DNA from: Nitrospirae bacterium MYbin3
GTDB taxonomy: Bacteria > Nitrospirota > Thermodesulfovibrionia > Thermodesulfovibrionales > Dissulfurispiraceae
Reading direction: 5' to 3'
Length of the DNA: 64,000 nt
NCBI GenBank assembly: GCA_002753335.1
Contig: PEAD01000013.1
Span: 19,796-83,795, forward strand
A program made the position numbers and the translations under genes. The notes under the pieces were generated by a model. That model was not told where the DNA came from. It searched no databases and saw only the letters and a program-made list of their open reading frames with translations. Shown here one piece after another: positions 52,517-61,682 of this stretch (positions within the stretch are counted from its first letter, which is position 1; each line of letters opens with the position of its first letter).

Positions 52517-54070
52517 ATGCAGATTCCTGTAATAGAACCGGGCTGTATTCCGCCCGATCCTGTATCCCCAGATTCGCTTAAAGGCATTCCGAGACAGCAG
52601 ACCAATCCTGCGCGTCGCAGTATAGAAAACTGGAAAGGTTTTGTTGAACACCTGCGTTCTCAGAGTGTCCTTGTCAGGGAAGAAAAGAGCGAAAGTTCTG
52701 TATTTGTTACCGATGCTGGAGGACTTGCATTCGGTTTGCCGCATGGAGTTGTCAGGCCGAATTCTGCCGAAGATATTTCAAAGTTGCTAAAGGCTGCGCA
52801 GCGGTTCAGAGTGCCGGTGACCGTTAGAGGCGGCGGACTTACGACAGAGGGAGAATCGGTAGCGTTCGGCGGTATCCTGCTGGATATGAGTTCTCTGAAT
52901 AAAGTGTTGGAAATAGACACCAAGGCGATGACCGTTCGCACACAGGCAGGTATTTTCTGGCACCAACTTGCAGAGATATTGAGACGCGAAGGCATGGACT
53001 ATCTTTCGGCGCCTCTTAATCTCACAGCTTCTGTGGGCGGCACTCTCGGAGTGGGCGGTATAGATGTGAATTCGCCACGGCTTGGATGCAGCTGTGATCA
53101 AGCTATAGAACTGCAGGTTGTTACTCCAACAGGAGATATTATGCACTGTTCCGAAACCGAGAACCCTGAACTCTTTGAGAGAGTGCTTTTAGGATACGGT
53201 CAGTTTGGAGTTATAACAGAAGCTGTATTGAAGATACGCAAGTTCAGTCCGCTTACGATGCAGTATTATTATTACGCTTCGCTTACAACTGCTATTGAAG
53301 ATCTGCAGATGTTATCAAAGGCTGACGCGGCAGATTATGCAGGAATCCTCACTATACTTGACAGGGCAATCACGCTGCTTGTGGCGTTTGACAGCGACGA
53401 GCGCCAAAAAGATTTTGAGAAAAAATGGAAACCTAAGCTGCGCGGCCATGGAGAGTTCGGCTTCGGGTTGTTGATGGCAAAATACTATCTGCTCCGTCCA
53501 TGGAAGATAGAAGAAGCGCTCTATATTGTGAGCAGGCGTTTTACGCTTTTCCCTGAGTTTAACCGGGCCGAATTTATGCGTGATGGAAAGATAATAGACA
53601 GGACGGTTGTGTTTTCGCGTGCGGTTTGGAAGTTCTGGGGAGGCCGTCAAATGGTAATTCCCGACCTTTCGGCAAAGGCAGAAAAGTTTGCCGAGGCTGT
53701 TGAGCGCGGCAATGCCGTATGCCGCAAATATTTTAAATACTACACACTTTACTGCGTAGGCATTAAGCTTAAGGGCAACCTGCCGCGTTATGAAATGTCA
53801 TGCATTCCTCCTGATGCCTCTGATATCGCTTACGGCTGTGAGTTTGAGCCTATGCTGAGAGATACCGACTACAGCCGCGATTACCTGCAATCGTTTAAAA
53901 ATGAGATTTACGATATCGGAGTTGACATGGGCTTGAGCTACTATCGTTTTGGCGGCATGATGAAGGGCTATATCCGGAGCGTGTTCGGTGATGAACTGGT
54001 GGAAAAGCATCTGGCAATGAAAAAAGCGGCTGACCCGGCAATGATACTTAATCCGGATGTGATATTTTAA
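52517..54070 (+). CDS. FAD-linked oxidase (GlcD / PCMH-type)
   Basis: A 517-residue flavoprotein with a PCMH-type FAD domain (about 70-245): VRPNSAEDISKLLKAAQ, VTVRGGGLTTEG and NLTASVGGTLGVGGI. A substrate-cap domain follows, with no Fe-S site of its own. Such enzymes oxidise hydroxy acids, alcohols or lipid precursors. It shares one base with the next gene (Fe-S protein), which would accept its electrons. The substrate is unknown. Confidence 0.85.
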   Translation: MQIPVIEPGCIPPDPVSPDSLKGIPRQQTNPARRSIENWKGFVEHLRSQSVLVREEKSESSVFVTDAGGLAFGLPHGVVRPNSAEDISKLLKAAQRFRVPVTVRGGGLTTEGESVAFGGILLDMSSLNKVLEIDTKAMTVRTQAGIFWHQLAEILRREGMDYLSAPLNLTASVGGTLGVGGIDVNSPRLGCSCDQAIELQVVTPTGDIMHCSETENPELFERVLLGYGQFGVITEAVLKIRKFSPLTMQYYYYASLTTAIEDLQMLSKADAADYAGILTILDRAITLLVAFDSDERQKDFEKKWKPKLRGHGEFGFGLLMAKYYLLRPWKIEEALYIVSRRFTLFPEFNRAEFMRDGKIIDRTVVFSRAVWKFWGGRQMVIPDLSAKAEKFAEAVERGNAVCRKYFKYYTLYCVGIKLKGNLPRYEMSCIPPDASDIAYGCEFEPMLRDTDYSRDYLQSFKNEIYDIGVDMGLSYYRFGGMMKGYIRSVFGDELVEKHLAMKKAADPAMILNPDVIF

Positions 54071-55044
54071 TGGGCATTAAAAAGAAGATAAAAGGCTATG
54101 AATCCTGCAGCGGCTGCGGTGTATGTCTTCTGGTCTGCCCCTTATGGAGATCCACCGGCTCCATGGCCTATACCCGCAAAGGCAGGGCTAAAGCGATGCA
54201 GGGTGGTGTTGCACCTGAGGATATAGCATCTTCGATAGACGCATGTTTTATGTGCGGTTCGTGCGAGCCTGCATGTCCTGAGGGGATAGATATTGTTGGC
54301 ATGAATCTGGAACAGCGCCGCAGACTCAACGAATCAAGAAGCTCTTATCCGGCATGGTATCCTAAAAACGAGATTCATACCTCATCCAGAAACAGCAAGC
54401 TTCCGCAAACCAATACAATATTGATGGCAGGGCGTAATTTAGATGGAGATATAAAAATAGTCGAAAATATAGTTAGCCTTTTGGGTGGGGATAAAAGCAT
54501 TGCTATTTCTGATGATGACGGCAGAGATATTGCGGCCGCTGTCGAAGCTGGGTTGCCGGTGCCGCCAGAGCGCATTGCACTTTTTATTTCACTTCTTCGC
54601 AATGCAAAGAATCTGATAGTGTCAGAGGGAATACTTCATCGTCAGCTCAGGGAGTGGCTTCCGGCTAAAAAGGTTATGGGTATAGGAGAAGCGTTGCTGA
54701 ACATTCAGTCTATACGCAAAGCTCTGGGTCCTGACGATATTTTTATAGTTGAGAGCAGAGGGTATCATTCAGATTTTGAAAGGCTTGTAAAGTTTTATGA
54801 CCGTCTACGGAAGGATACCGGATGCCTGATGAATCTCGATCTGCAGCGGATAGCGATACCCACAGGGGCCTCAAGCCTCAGAGGAGCGCACAACAGAAAG
54901 ACGGCCGGATGCAGCGAGCATTCCGCATGGATACTGAAGGGAAGAAAATTTAAGCGCATAGTGGTTGAGGATCTCTCCGACATAGAAGTCTTTCAAGAGA
55001 TTACGGATGTTCCGGTTGTTCACCTAAGCATGATTGTAAAATGA
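54070..55044 (+). CDS. Two-[4Fe-4S] ferredoxin-domain protein
   Basis: A 324-residue protein with N-terminal sites CSGCGVCLLVCP and CFMCGSCEPACPEG, as in GlpC/LldE or HdrC-type electron carriers. The CCG domains of those families are absent. Instead the C-terminal two thirds (about 120-324) form an unrecognised alpha/beta region. It overlaps both neighbours (1 base upstream, 4 downstream), pointing to a three-protein redox unit. Confidence 0.8.
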   Translation: MGIKKKIKGYESCSGCGVCLLVCPLWRSTGSMAYTRKGRAKAMQGGVAPEDIASSIDACFMCGSCEPACPEGIDIVGMNLEQRRRLNESRSSYPAWYPKNEIHTSSRNSKLPQTNTILMAGRNLDGDIKIVENIVSLLGGDKSIAISDDDGRDIAAAVEAGLPVPPERIALFISLLRNAKNLIVSEGILHRQLREWLPAKKVMGIGEALLNIQSIRKALGPDDIFIVESRGYHSDFERLVKFYDRLRKDTGCLMNLDLQRIAIPTGASSLRGAHNRKTAGCSEHSAWILKGRKFKRIVVEDLSDIEVFQEITDVPVVHLSMIVK

Positions 55045-56255
55045 ACGAGATAATAACCGATGTTGTGATTGTGGGATCAAGCCTTGCCGCCTCCGGCTGC
55101 GCTAAGAGGCTTGTGGATGCAGGTTTTGATGTTATTGTGCTGGAGCGACATGCTCTGCCGAGGCACAAGGTATGCAGCGGCATACTTTCGCCGCGAGGCC
55201 ATCGTTTTTTGTTCGAAAATTTCGGCCCTCTGCCCAGAGAAATACTGCATGAACCTACTTTCTGCAAAGGGGTAACTTTTCATTTCCCTAGCATGGTATC
55301 TATTCCAATGGATTTCTTCGGAGGCCCGACACCGCATCTTAATCGCCAATTTTCGGACTACTGGGCTATAAAAAGAAGTGGTGCGGCTGTGCATGAGAAA
55401 ACAACCTTTGAAAGCCTTCAAGATGATGGAAAATCTGTAAATATAATCGCTAAGAAAGCTGGGGCTGAAATCCGCTATAAAGCCCGTTTTGTGGTGGGTG
55501 CTGATGGCCCTAAATCGAGGGTCAGACATTCGGTTTATCCTGATTACAATAAGACTATTCCATGGTTCATGGTAGGGCAGAAGTTTCAGGCTGTTATAGA
55601 ATGTCCTCTCGATGACGACTATTTTCATTTCTGGTTTCACCCTGAGCTGGGGTATTACACATGGAGCCATGCCCGCAACGGCAGGCAGATATTGGGTGTG
55701 GGGTTCCCCTTAGGCGGAAACCTTCATCGTTACCATGCGAATGTTGAAGAGTATGTGAGAAACAAGCATGGTGTGAAACTCGAAAAAGCTGAAGAGCTTG
55801 AGGGCTGCTCTCACAACTTCGGGCCTTCGCTTATAAACCGCTATGTTTTCGGCAAAGGCAATGTTTTGATCACCGGACAGGCGGCAGGTTTTTTCAACAT
55901 GATCGCCGAGGGCATGAGCTGTGCTCTTCATTCAGGAGCTATTGCGGGAGAGTCTATTGTTGAGGCGGCTCAAAGCAACAGGCCGGTTCAGCAGGTATAT
56001 CGCAGTCTTATAGCCTCTGAAGTCCGTCGCTGCACCGACCAATGGAACCCTTTTAGGATTATATTCAGCAATCCGCATGAGGCCGATTTTAAAGCCGCGC
56101 TTTTTAAACTCGACAAGCAAGATCAAAAACTGGTGCTCAAAGATATATGGCGCTTTCTAAAGATATATGCGCCATATAAATGGGGCAGACAGATCCTTTC
56201 GCAATCACTGATAAGAGAGATAAACGGCGAATATCTGCCGAGCCGCTGGCTTTAA
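55041..56255 (+). CDS. Geranylgeranyl-reductase-family FAD oxidoreductase
   Basis: A 404-residue flavoprotein: VVIVGSSLAASGCAKRL binds FAD (one Gly of GxGxxG replaced), and VLERHALPRHKVCSG matches the PxxKxCxG element of geranylgeranyl reductases. The usual GDAAG near residue 280 reads GQAAG. Family members saturate isoprenoid chains of lipids, quinones or chlorophyll using a ferredoxin or flavoprotein donor; the upstream flavoprotein and Fe-S protein could be that donor chain (inference). Confidence 0.82.
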   Translation: MNEIITDVVIVGSSLAASGCAKRLVDAGFDVIVLERHALPRHKVCSGILSPRGHRFLFENFGPLPREILHEPTFCKGVTFHFPSMVSIPMDFFGGPTPHLNRQFSDYWAIKRSGAAVHEKTTFESLQDDGKSVNIIAKKAGAEIRYKARFVVGADGPKSRVRHSVYPDYNKTIPWFMVGQKFQAVIECPLDDDYFHFWFHPELGYYTWSHARNGRQILGVGFPLGGNLHRYHANVEEYVRNKHGVKLEKAEELEGCSHNFGPSLINRYVFGKGNVLITGQAAGFFNMIAEGMSCALHSGAIAGESIVEAAQSNRPVQQVYRSLIASEVRRCTDQWNPFRIIFSNPHEADFKAALFKLDKQDQKLVLKDIWRFLKIYAPYKWGRQILSQSLIREINGEYLPSRWL

Positions 56256-56296
56256 ATGATTTGATTGCGATAAGGTTTTTAGGCTAACATTTACAG

Positions 56297-56914
56297 ATGA
56301 AAAGTAATCCATTGCATGTAGGTCTTGCCCTGTCTCTTCAATTATTAAAATATGATGTGCGTTTTAATATCCCTCTGATAGGTTGGGACAAAAATTCCTT
56401 TATAGTTGCCAAGTTTCCGGATTTAAGGGAAGTGCCAATTTCGATTGCTCGTGCTGATGGGTGCATAATCAGATTTGTAAAAGATGGTGAAATTTTCGGA
56501 TTTAAAACTGAGGTTCTCTCATTCCAGTTCTTTCCAGCCCCGATAATGTATTTTAAATATCCCGACAAATTCAGCAAGATGGAGCTGAGAAGGCACAAAA
56601 GATTTAGGGTTAATATACCGGCTAGGATAATGCATCTTAAAAGGACAACTGCAGAAGATGCATCAATCGTTGACATAAGCGAGGCCGGATGCCAGGTAAA
56701 GCTCAGTTCTTCTGAAGATCATGTGCTTGAAACAAGCGATTTGCTTTACATAACCTTCAGCTTAATGGGTAAAAACCTTGAGCTTGACTGCGTTCTAAGA
56801 AATTATAGAAGCGTTGATAACAGCAAGCGGCTTGGCATAGAGTTCAACTCGCTATCAGGTGAAAAAGCTGAGCTGGTAAAATCCATTATAGCCATGATGC
56901 AGGAAGCCGCCTGA
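56297..56914 (+). CDS. PilZ-domain c-di-GMP receptor (YcgR-like)
   Basis: A 205-residue protein with an N-terminal YcgR-N-like beta domain (about 1-95) and a C-terminal PilZ domain (about 100-200). It has the c-di-GMP-binding R-x3-R motif (RRHKRFRV) and D-x-S-x-x-G (DISEAGCQV). In YcgR this layout brakes motility when c-di-GMP rises. A plausible receiver for the diguanylate cyclases at 19-20 and 28-29 kb. Confidence 0.87.
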   Translation: MKSNPLHVGLALSLQLLKYDVRFNIPLIGWDKNSFIVAKFPDLREVPISIARADGCIIRFVKDGEIFGFKTEVLSFQFFPAPIMYFKYPDKFSKMELRRHKRFRVNIPARIMHLKRTTAEDASIVDISEAGCQVKLSSSEDHVLETSDLLYITFSLMGKNLELDCVLRNYRSVDNSKRLGIEFNSLSGEKAELVKSIIAMMQEAA

Positions 56915-56950
56915 CAGGACAGATTTTTGTCCAATGCTATTAAGAGCCGT

Positions 56951-57439
56951 TTATCCCTCGACTATTCCTTTTTCTTCCCACATAAACCAGTTGCCGCTGT
57001 CTTTAAGGAAGTTGTAGGTATTCGCAAAAATCGTATAGTGCTCCTCTTCTTCGGATGCCAGAAGGTTAAACAGCTCTTTTTCTTTGTCTGATGCTGCGCC
57101 GGCGGCAGATTGTTTGTAGAATTCCTTGCCTTCTCTTTCCATCTCCATAGCGATCTTAAAGGCTTCAAGCTCATCGGAAGAGGCTTCGGCCCTCTGCAGC
57201 ATCTCATTTTTCATGCTCTCAAAAACAGTATTGATAGATTTCATCGGAGCTGATGCATCAGAGGCTGAGAACTCATTTTTGTTGATCAGCTTGTTTATTA
57301 TTTCAAGATGCCTTTTCTCGTCTTCCACTATCGAGAGGAACATTTTTTTCCCTACAGCATTTTTTGTTTTTTCGGAAGCCTCTCTGTAAAACTTTATCGC
57401 GTCAGATTCCATTTTCGCTGCTGTCTGAAGTGCGCTCAT
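56951..57439 (-). CDS. Rubrerythrin-family di-iron protein
   Basis: A 162-residue ferritin-like protein with two E-x2-H-type ligand sets: EDEKRHLEIINK and EEEEHYTIF, plus ligands in KMESDAIKFYREA and EREGKEFYKQ. It has no fused rubredoxin domain. Such proteins reduce peroxide in anaerobes. The rubredoxin gene just upstream (17 bases) supplies the electron donor in trans. TACGGAGG precedes the ATG. Confidence 0.9.
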   Translation of the reverse strand: MSALQTAAKMESDAIKFYREASEKTKNAVGKKMFLSIVEDEKRHLEIINKLINKNEFSASDASAPMKSINTVFESMKNEMLQRAEASSDELEAFKIAMEMEREGKEFYKQSAAGAASDKEKELFNLLASEEEEHYTIFANTYNFLKDSGNWFMWEEKGIVEG

Positions 57440-57455
57440 TTTTTATCCTCCGTAG

Positions 57456-57614
57456 TTAAATTTTTTCAAATACATCTTTTGCAGCGCCGCAGACAGGGCA
57501 GGTCCAGTCCTCAGGAAGCTTCTCAAATGGCGTTCCTGAAGCTACTCCTGTGTCCTCGTCTCCTTTTGCAGGATCATACTCATAACCACACAGACTGCAT
57601 TTCCACTTTTCCAT
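57456..57614 (-). CDS. Rubredoxin
   Basis: A 52-residue rubredoxin too short for usual ORF cut-offs. It begins [15 protein letters not shown] and ends with [17 protein letters not shown]; the CxxCG and CPxCG pairs bind one iron. ACGGAGG lies before the ATG. It precedes the rubrerythrin gene by 16 bases on the same strand, so the pair forms a peroxide-detoxifying unit. Confidence 0.93.
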   Translation of the reverse strand: MEKWKCSLCGYEYDPAKGDEDTGVASGTPFEKLPEDWTCPVCGAAKDVFEKI

Positions 57615-57654
57615 GTTTCCTCCGTATTATTTTGGATTTTTAAACTTTGCTTAT

Positions 57655-59130
57655 TTAGACCTTAAGTAGAGCTGGATTAGTGTGGGGAATGAAAACAGCT
57701 CCCATAAACTCCCGCATGAACTCAGGGTCATCATACATCTGTTTGTATGTAATTTTAGCAGTAATAGCGTTTATCTTTCCAATCAGGCTGCTGTCCTTAA
57801 GCAGCATAAACGCGCCTGTCAGTGAAGAATTGCCGAGCGGCTTTATAATTGAGGCAGGCCATTCAGGAAGCATGCCTATCGCAGCCGCTTTAGAGGCGTT
57901 TATGCCTGTGCCGAGAGCGCCAGAAACATAGACATTCTTTATCTCACCGAAACTCAGGCCTACAGAACGGAGCAGTGTGAGAAGCAGTGTGAACATTGCG
58001 GCCTTGGATTTAAGGAAGTTGTTGATTTCGATTTGCCTTATATGCAGTCGGTCCGAACCGTTGCAGTTTATCTTGTACGCAGGCTCGTCTCCGATATTCA
58101 GTACATTGGGCGAAGCTGTATCGAGTTTTCCTGTTTGGTCAACTATTCCTGATTTGTACATCTCATATAAGAGGCTTACCATGCCAGAACCGCATATCCC
58201 TTCCGGCTGCGCTTCATCAAAGGTTTTACATGAGCATTTGCCGTTGTTTATTTCTATGTCATAAATCACTCCGTTTTTTGCCCTCTTGCCGATTACAGAA
58301 ATGCCCTCTTCCAGCGCAGGGCCTGCAGCTCCGGCTGCGACTATCATCCACTCGCTGTTGCCGACCACAATCTCTGCATTAGTGCCGACATCAATAAGCA
58401 CAGAAATGTTGTTTGATTCTTCCATGCCTGATGCTACTATTCCGGAGATTATGTCGCCGCCCACATAGCTGCCTGCATTTGGGAATACATAAACAATCGC
58501 TTCGGCATTTATGGTCAGTCCTAAATCTGCTGCATTAAAAAATCCGGGTGTTCTCACAACAGGGACGAAGGGCAGGGCGGGTATGGCGCTTATGTCGAGG
58601 CCAAGGAAAAAATGTGTCATAACCGTATTGCCTGCTACCGTAGCTGCATGTATGTCATCCAACGCAATACCTGTCTTTGAACAGATAGCTGACAGCAGTT
58701 CATTTATGCCTTTTAGAAGTTCAGAGTAAACTTTATCGCAGGATAAGGACATGGCATGATGCATGCGGGTTAGAATATCGCAGCCATATTTAATTTGAGG
58801 GTTTTCGATGCTTGTTTCGATAACTTTCTTCTGCGTTATGTTGTCGAATAAAATTGCTGCTATGTTCGTTGTACCCAAGTCCAAAGCAACAGAATATGAT
58901 CTGTCTTTTCTTATATCTATTATTTTCTGTCCCGAAATATCCTGACCGATAATTAATGAAAGTTCCTGCGGAAAAGGTCTTTTGTGAAGATCCAGTTTTT
59001 TAAGGATTCCTAAAGGGATATGCAGGCTGTCAATTCCGAGCGAATCATTGATTCTCTGGTCGTCCGCCCGCCTGTCATCATTTGAAGGAGTGGGCAGAAA
59101 CACAGTTTTCTGAAACACGAGACAAGACAT
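57655..59130 (-). CDS. RACo-like ASKHA protein (DUF4445)
   Basis: A 491-residue protein of the ASKHA ATPase fold: ALDLGTTNIAAILFD, LIDVGTNAEIVVGN and the PEGICGSGMVSLLYEM motif of corrinoid-protein reductive activators (RamA/RACo). The N-terminal 2Fe-2S ferredoxin domain of that family is absent; the protein begins in the linker. It may reactivate a corrinoid methyltransferase with another electron donor; the partner is not in this window. No ribosome site seen before the ATG. Confidence 0.8.
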   Translation of the reverse strand: MSCLVFQKTVFLPTPSNDDRRADDQRINDSLGIDSLHIPLGILKKLDLHKRPFPQELSLIIGQDISGQKIIDIRKDRSYSVALDLGTTNIAAILFDNITQKKVIETSIENPQIKYGCDILTRMHHAMSLSCDKVYSELLKGINELLSAICSKTGIALDDIHAATVAGNTVMTHFFLGLDISAIPALPFVPVVRTPGFFNAADLGLTINAEAIVYVFPNAGSYVGGDIISGIVASGMEESNNISVLIDVGTNAEIVVGNSEWMIVAAGAAGPALEEGISVIGKRAKNGVIYDIEINNGKCSCKTFDEAQPEGICGSGMVSLLYEMYKSGIVDQTGKLDTASPNVLNIGDEPAYKINCNGSDRLHIRQIEINNFLKSKAAMFTLLLTLLRSVGLSFGEIKNVYVSGALGTGINASKAAAIGMLPEWPASIIKPLGNSSLTGAFMLLKDSSLIGKINAITAKITYKQMYDDPEFMREFMGAVFIPHTNPALLKV

Positions 59131-59142
59131 ATTTGAATTGCT

Positions 59143-59790
59143 CTATTTTTCTTTGAGGATTCTTTTGTTAGGTTTTCCTGTTCTGTACGGGAACTCATCG
59201 AGTATTTCATCGAACAGATGCGGAGCGGTTCTTCGAATATCTGAGTTGTAATCCTCTATATCTCCCTCACCGCGCCAGAATATGCTGTTTTTGTCAGTCC
59301 GGCCTGCTTGAGAAGGTTTTGAAAAAAATATTTTTATTGAATTGTGATATGCGGTGTCTGTGTATCCTCCCACAACTTGCGGTCTAAGTTCGTATTTGCC
59401 GGCTGTTTGTTCTGTCACCTGCACATTGGTTCCGGCTGCTGTTCCTGAATAGGTCTTGGTGTCGCCCGGTATGTATTGAGGCAGGTATTGTGTAGTGGGC
59501 GGGATGTAATATTTTACGGGAGTGGTGTGAAAGTCGAGGTTTACTATAAATTCAGGAGCAGTATCGTCGTTTACAAAACCCCTTCTCGCAAGTTTCTCTT
59601 TAAGAATTGATGTGAGCTCTTTTGCCAGCAAGGGGTTTTCTTTGTCTGCGGTCTCTATCCTGAATTTCCTGAATATAGAGAGGTTTTGATCAGGATCGGA
59701 ATAAATCTTTACTTCCATCTTCAGCGATGAGCATCCGTAGATTAATAGAGCAATTATAAGGGCGATAATTATCCTGAGGGCAGTTCTCAT
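59143..59790 (-). CDS. DUF4136-like lipoprotein
   Basis: A 215-residue lipoprotein (lipobox IYGC). The mature part opens KVEVKIYSDPDQN-like (seen as MEVKIYSDPDQN), with FRKFRIETADKENP and SILKEKLARRGF, typical of DUF4136 envelope lipoproteins of unknown function. A Tyr/Pro-rich loop follows (YYIPPTTQYLPQYIPG). It overlaps the CNNM/CBS gene by 4 bases (ATGA). Confidence 0.75.
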   Translation of the reverse strand: MRTALRIIIALIIALLIYGCSSLKMEVKIYSDPDQNLSIFRKFRIETADKENPLLAKELTSILKEKLARRGFVNDDTAPEFIVNLDFHTTPVKYYIPPTTQYLPQYIPGDTKTYSGTAAGTNVQVTEQTAGKYELRPQVVGGYTDTAYHNSIKIFFSKPSQAGRTDKNSIFWRGEGDIEDYNSDIRRTAPHLFDEILDEFPYRTGKPNKRILKEK

Positions 59791-61097
59791 TTCTGCTCCT
59801 CCTTCTGCTCGGCATCGTTTTTTTCGAGTTTTACCTTAGCTATTCTTTGGCCCACCATTTCTATTATTCTCAGTTTTTTGTCCTCGAAATCCACGATGTC
59901 TCCGTTTTGAGGTATCCTCTGAAGTGCGTCCATTATGTATCCGCCGAGTGTTTCATACTCAGGCGATTCCGGCAGCTCTATGTTGTAGTCGTCTTTTAGA
60001 TCGCTTATGCTGATAGAAGCATCTATGATCATCGTGCCGTCGGTCAGTTGTATTACAGGACTCTCGGTGTCGTACTCGTCTCGTATCTCGCAAACAATCT
60101 CTTCTATTAAATCTTCGAGTGTGACAAGTCCTGATACTCCTCCGTATTCGTCTATGACCACCGCCATATGGATTCTCTTTTTCTGCATCTCTTTAAGAAG
60201 TATGCTTATCTTCATCGTTTCGGGGATGAAGAACGGCGGTTTGACTATCTTATGTATGCTTGTAGGCTCAGATTTATGAAGGATGTTGTAGAAATCTTTG
60301 GCGTACAGGATTCCCCGCACATCATTTATGTCTTTGCCGATTACAGGGTAGCGCGAGAATTTTTCTTCTGCGATTATCGATTTAACCTCGTCAGATTTCA
60401 TATGAATGCCTATTGTTAGCATCTGCGGAGCAGGCACCATCACCTCTTTGACAGAGGTGTCTGTAAATTCAAATACGCTGTGGATAAGTTTTTTTTCTTC
60501 GGGTTCGAATACTCCCTGCTCACCGCCTTCTTCTATCAGGAGTTTCACTTCCTCTTCAGAAATATAGGCCCTCTCTGTGAAAGACTTTTTGCCGAACGGC
60601 CTCAAGATTATATTTGTGCTTACAGTAAGTATTTTTACGAACATGCTTGCCAGAAGTGAGAATTTCTTTATTAGCGGGGCGGTGAAAAGCCCGATGCCTT
60701 CAGGGTTAGATAGCGCAATAGATTTTGGTATCAACTCTCCAAAAACAAGAGAAAAATAAGTTATGACTAAAACCACTATGCCTAATGAAATCGCTTCGCT
60801 CGAAATAGAAATCAAGTGTATTGGTATGCTTTGAATAGCGGGCTTTATCACCTGAATAGCTGCTGCGCCGCCTATAGCCGAAGCAATCGCTCCGGACATG
60901 GTTACGCCTATCTGAATTGCGGCAAGGAACCTGTCAGGGTTTTCCCTCAATGCGTTGAGGGTTTTAGCGTTTGGAACGTCTTCCTCAAGCAGTTGCCTGA
61001 TACGGCTTCTTCTAAGTGTAACTACAGCAATCTCTGCGGCGGCGAAGAAACCGTTGATAATAATAAAGACTGATATCAGCAGTATGTCAGGGAGCAT
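59787..61097 (-). CDS. CNNM/CBS-domain membrane protein (HlyC/CorC family)
   Basis: A 436-residue protein: DUF21/CNNM membrane domain with about four segments (about 1-160), two CBS domains (about 215-335, VKEVMVPAP at the start, GLVTLEDLIEEIVCEIRDE) and a C-terminal transporter-associated HlyC/CorC domain (ETLGGYIMDALQRIPQNGD). Family members act in magnesium or cobalt efflux or homeostasis; the role here is inferred. Convergence is absent: a hairpin separates it from ilvN upstream. Confidence 0.92.
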   Translation of the reverse strand: MLPDILLISVFIIINGFFAAAEIAVVTLRRSRIRQLLEEDVPNAKTLNALRENPDRFLAAIQIGVTMSGAIASAIGGAAAIQVIKPAIQSIPIHLISISSEAISLGIVVLVITYFSLVFGELIPKSIALSNPEGIGLFTAPLIKKFSLLASMFVKILTVSTNIILRPFGKKSFTERAYISEEEVKLLIEEGGEQGVFEPEEKKLIHSVFEFTDTSVKEVMVPAPQMLTIGIHMKSDEVKSIIAEEKFSRYPVIGKDINDVRGILYAKDFYNILHKSEPTSIHKIVKPPFFIPETMKISILLKEMQKKRIHMAVVIDEYGGVSGLVTLEDLIEEIVCEIRDEYDTESPVIQLTDGTMIIDASISISDLKDDYNIELPESPEYETLGGYIMDALQRIPQNGDIVDFEDKKLRIIEMVGQRIAKVKLEKNDAEQKEEQK

Positions 61098-61120
61098 TTT
61101 TTTATTTCAATGAAAAGTCG

Positions 61121-61139
61121 GCCTGCCATAAAAGCAGGC
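61121..61139 (-). terminator. Likely terminator after ilvBN
   Basis: GCCTGC (61121-61126) pairs with GCAGGC (61134-61139) around a 7-base loop. On the minus strand, CGACTTTTC follows. It lies 44 bases past the ilvN stop. Confidence 0.55.
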
Positions 61140-61182
61140 GTTTCCCGGCTGAGGGTAAGGGGTTTCGGTCAAAATATGCCTT

Positions 61183-61671
61183 TTATTTCTTTTTGGATGC
61201 TTCCCGTGCAATAGCAACCGTGCCTGTCCTGATAAACTCTTTTATGCCCATAGGCTTTACAAGTTCGAGGAAGGCTTCTATTTTTTTTACATCGCCGGTT
61301 ATTTCTATGGTGTAAGTGTTGGGGCTTGAATCGATGATCCTCCCCCTGAAAATCTCGGCAAGCCTTAGAGCTTCGGCCTTGCTTTCCTGCCGCGGAGATA
61401 TTTTTATCAGCACCATCTCCCTTTCGACATGATCCATTTCGGTCAGGTCGGTTACTTTAATCACATCGATGAGCTTGTGCAGTTGCTTGATTATCTGCTC
61501 TATTATCCAATCGTCTCCTGTGGTAACGATCGTCATGATAGATATCTGTGGGTCTGTAGTTACGGCTACAGAAAGGCTTTCGATATTGTAGCCTCTGCCG
61601 CTGAAGAGCCCCGAAACCCTCGAAAGAACACCGAATTTATTTTCTACAAGGACAGAAATAGTATGTCTCAT
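61183..61671 (-). CDS. ilvN: Acetolactate synthase small subunit
   Basis: A 162-residue regulatory subunit: an ACT domain ([28 protein letters not shown]) that binds valine or other branched amino acids, and the C-terminal domain ([25 protein letters not shown]). It activates IlvB and confers feedback inhibition. TAGGAGG precedes the ATG; it starts 11 bases after ilvB. Length is typical for the IlvH/IlvN family. Confidence 0.95.
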   Translation of the reverse strand: MRHTISVLVENKFGVLSRVSGLFSGRGYNIESLSVAVTTDPQISIMTIVTTGDDWIIEQIIKQLHKLIDVIKVTDLTEMDHVEREMVLIKISPRQESKAEALRLAEIFRGRIIDSSPNTYTIEITGDVKKIEAFLELVKPMGIKEFIRTGTVAIAREASKKK

Positions 61672-61682
61672 TTAGCTTCCTC

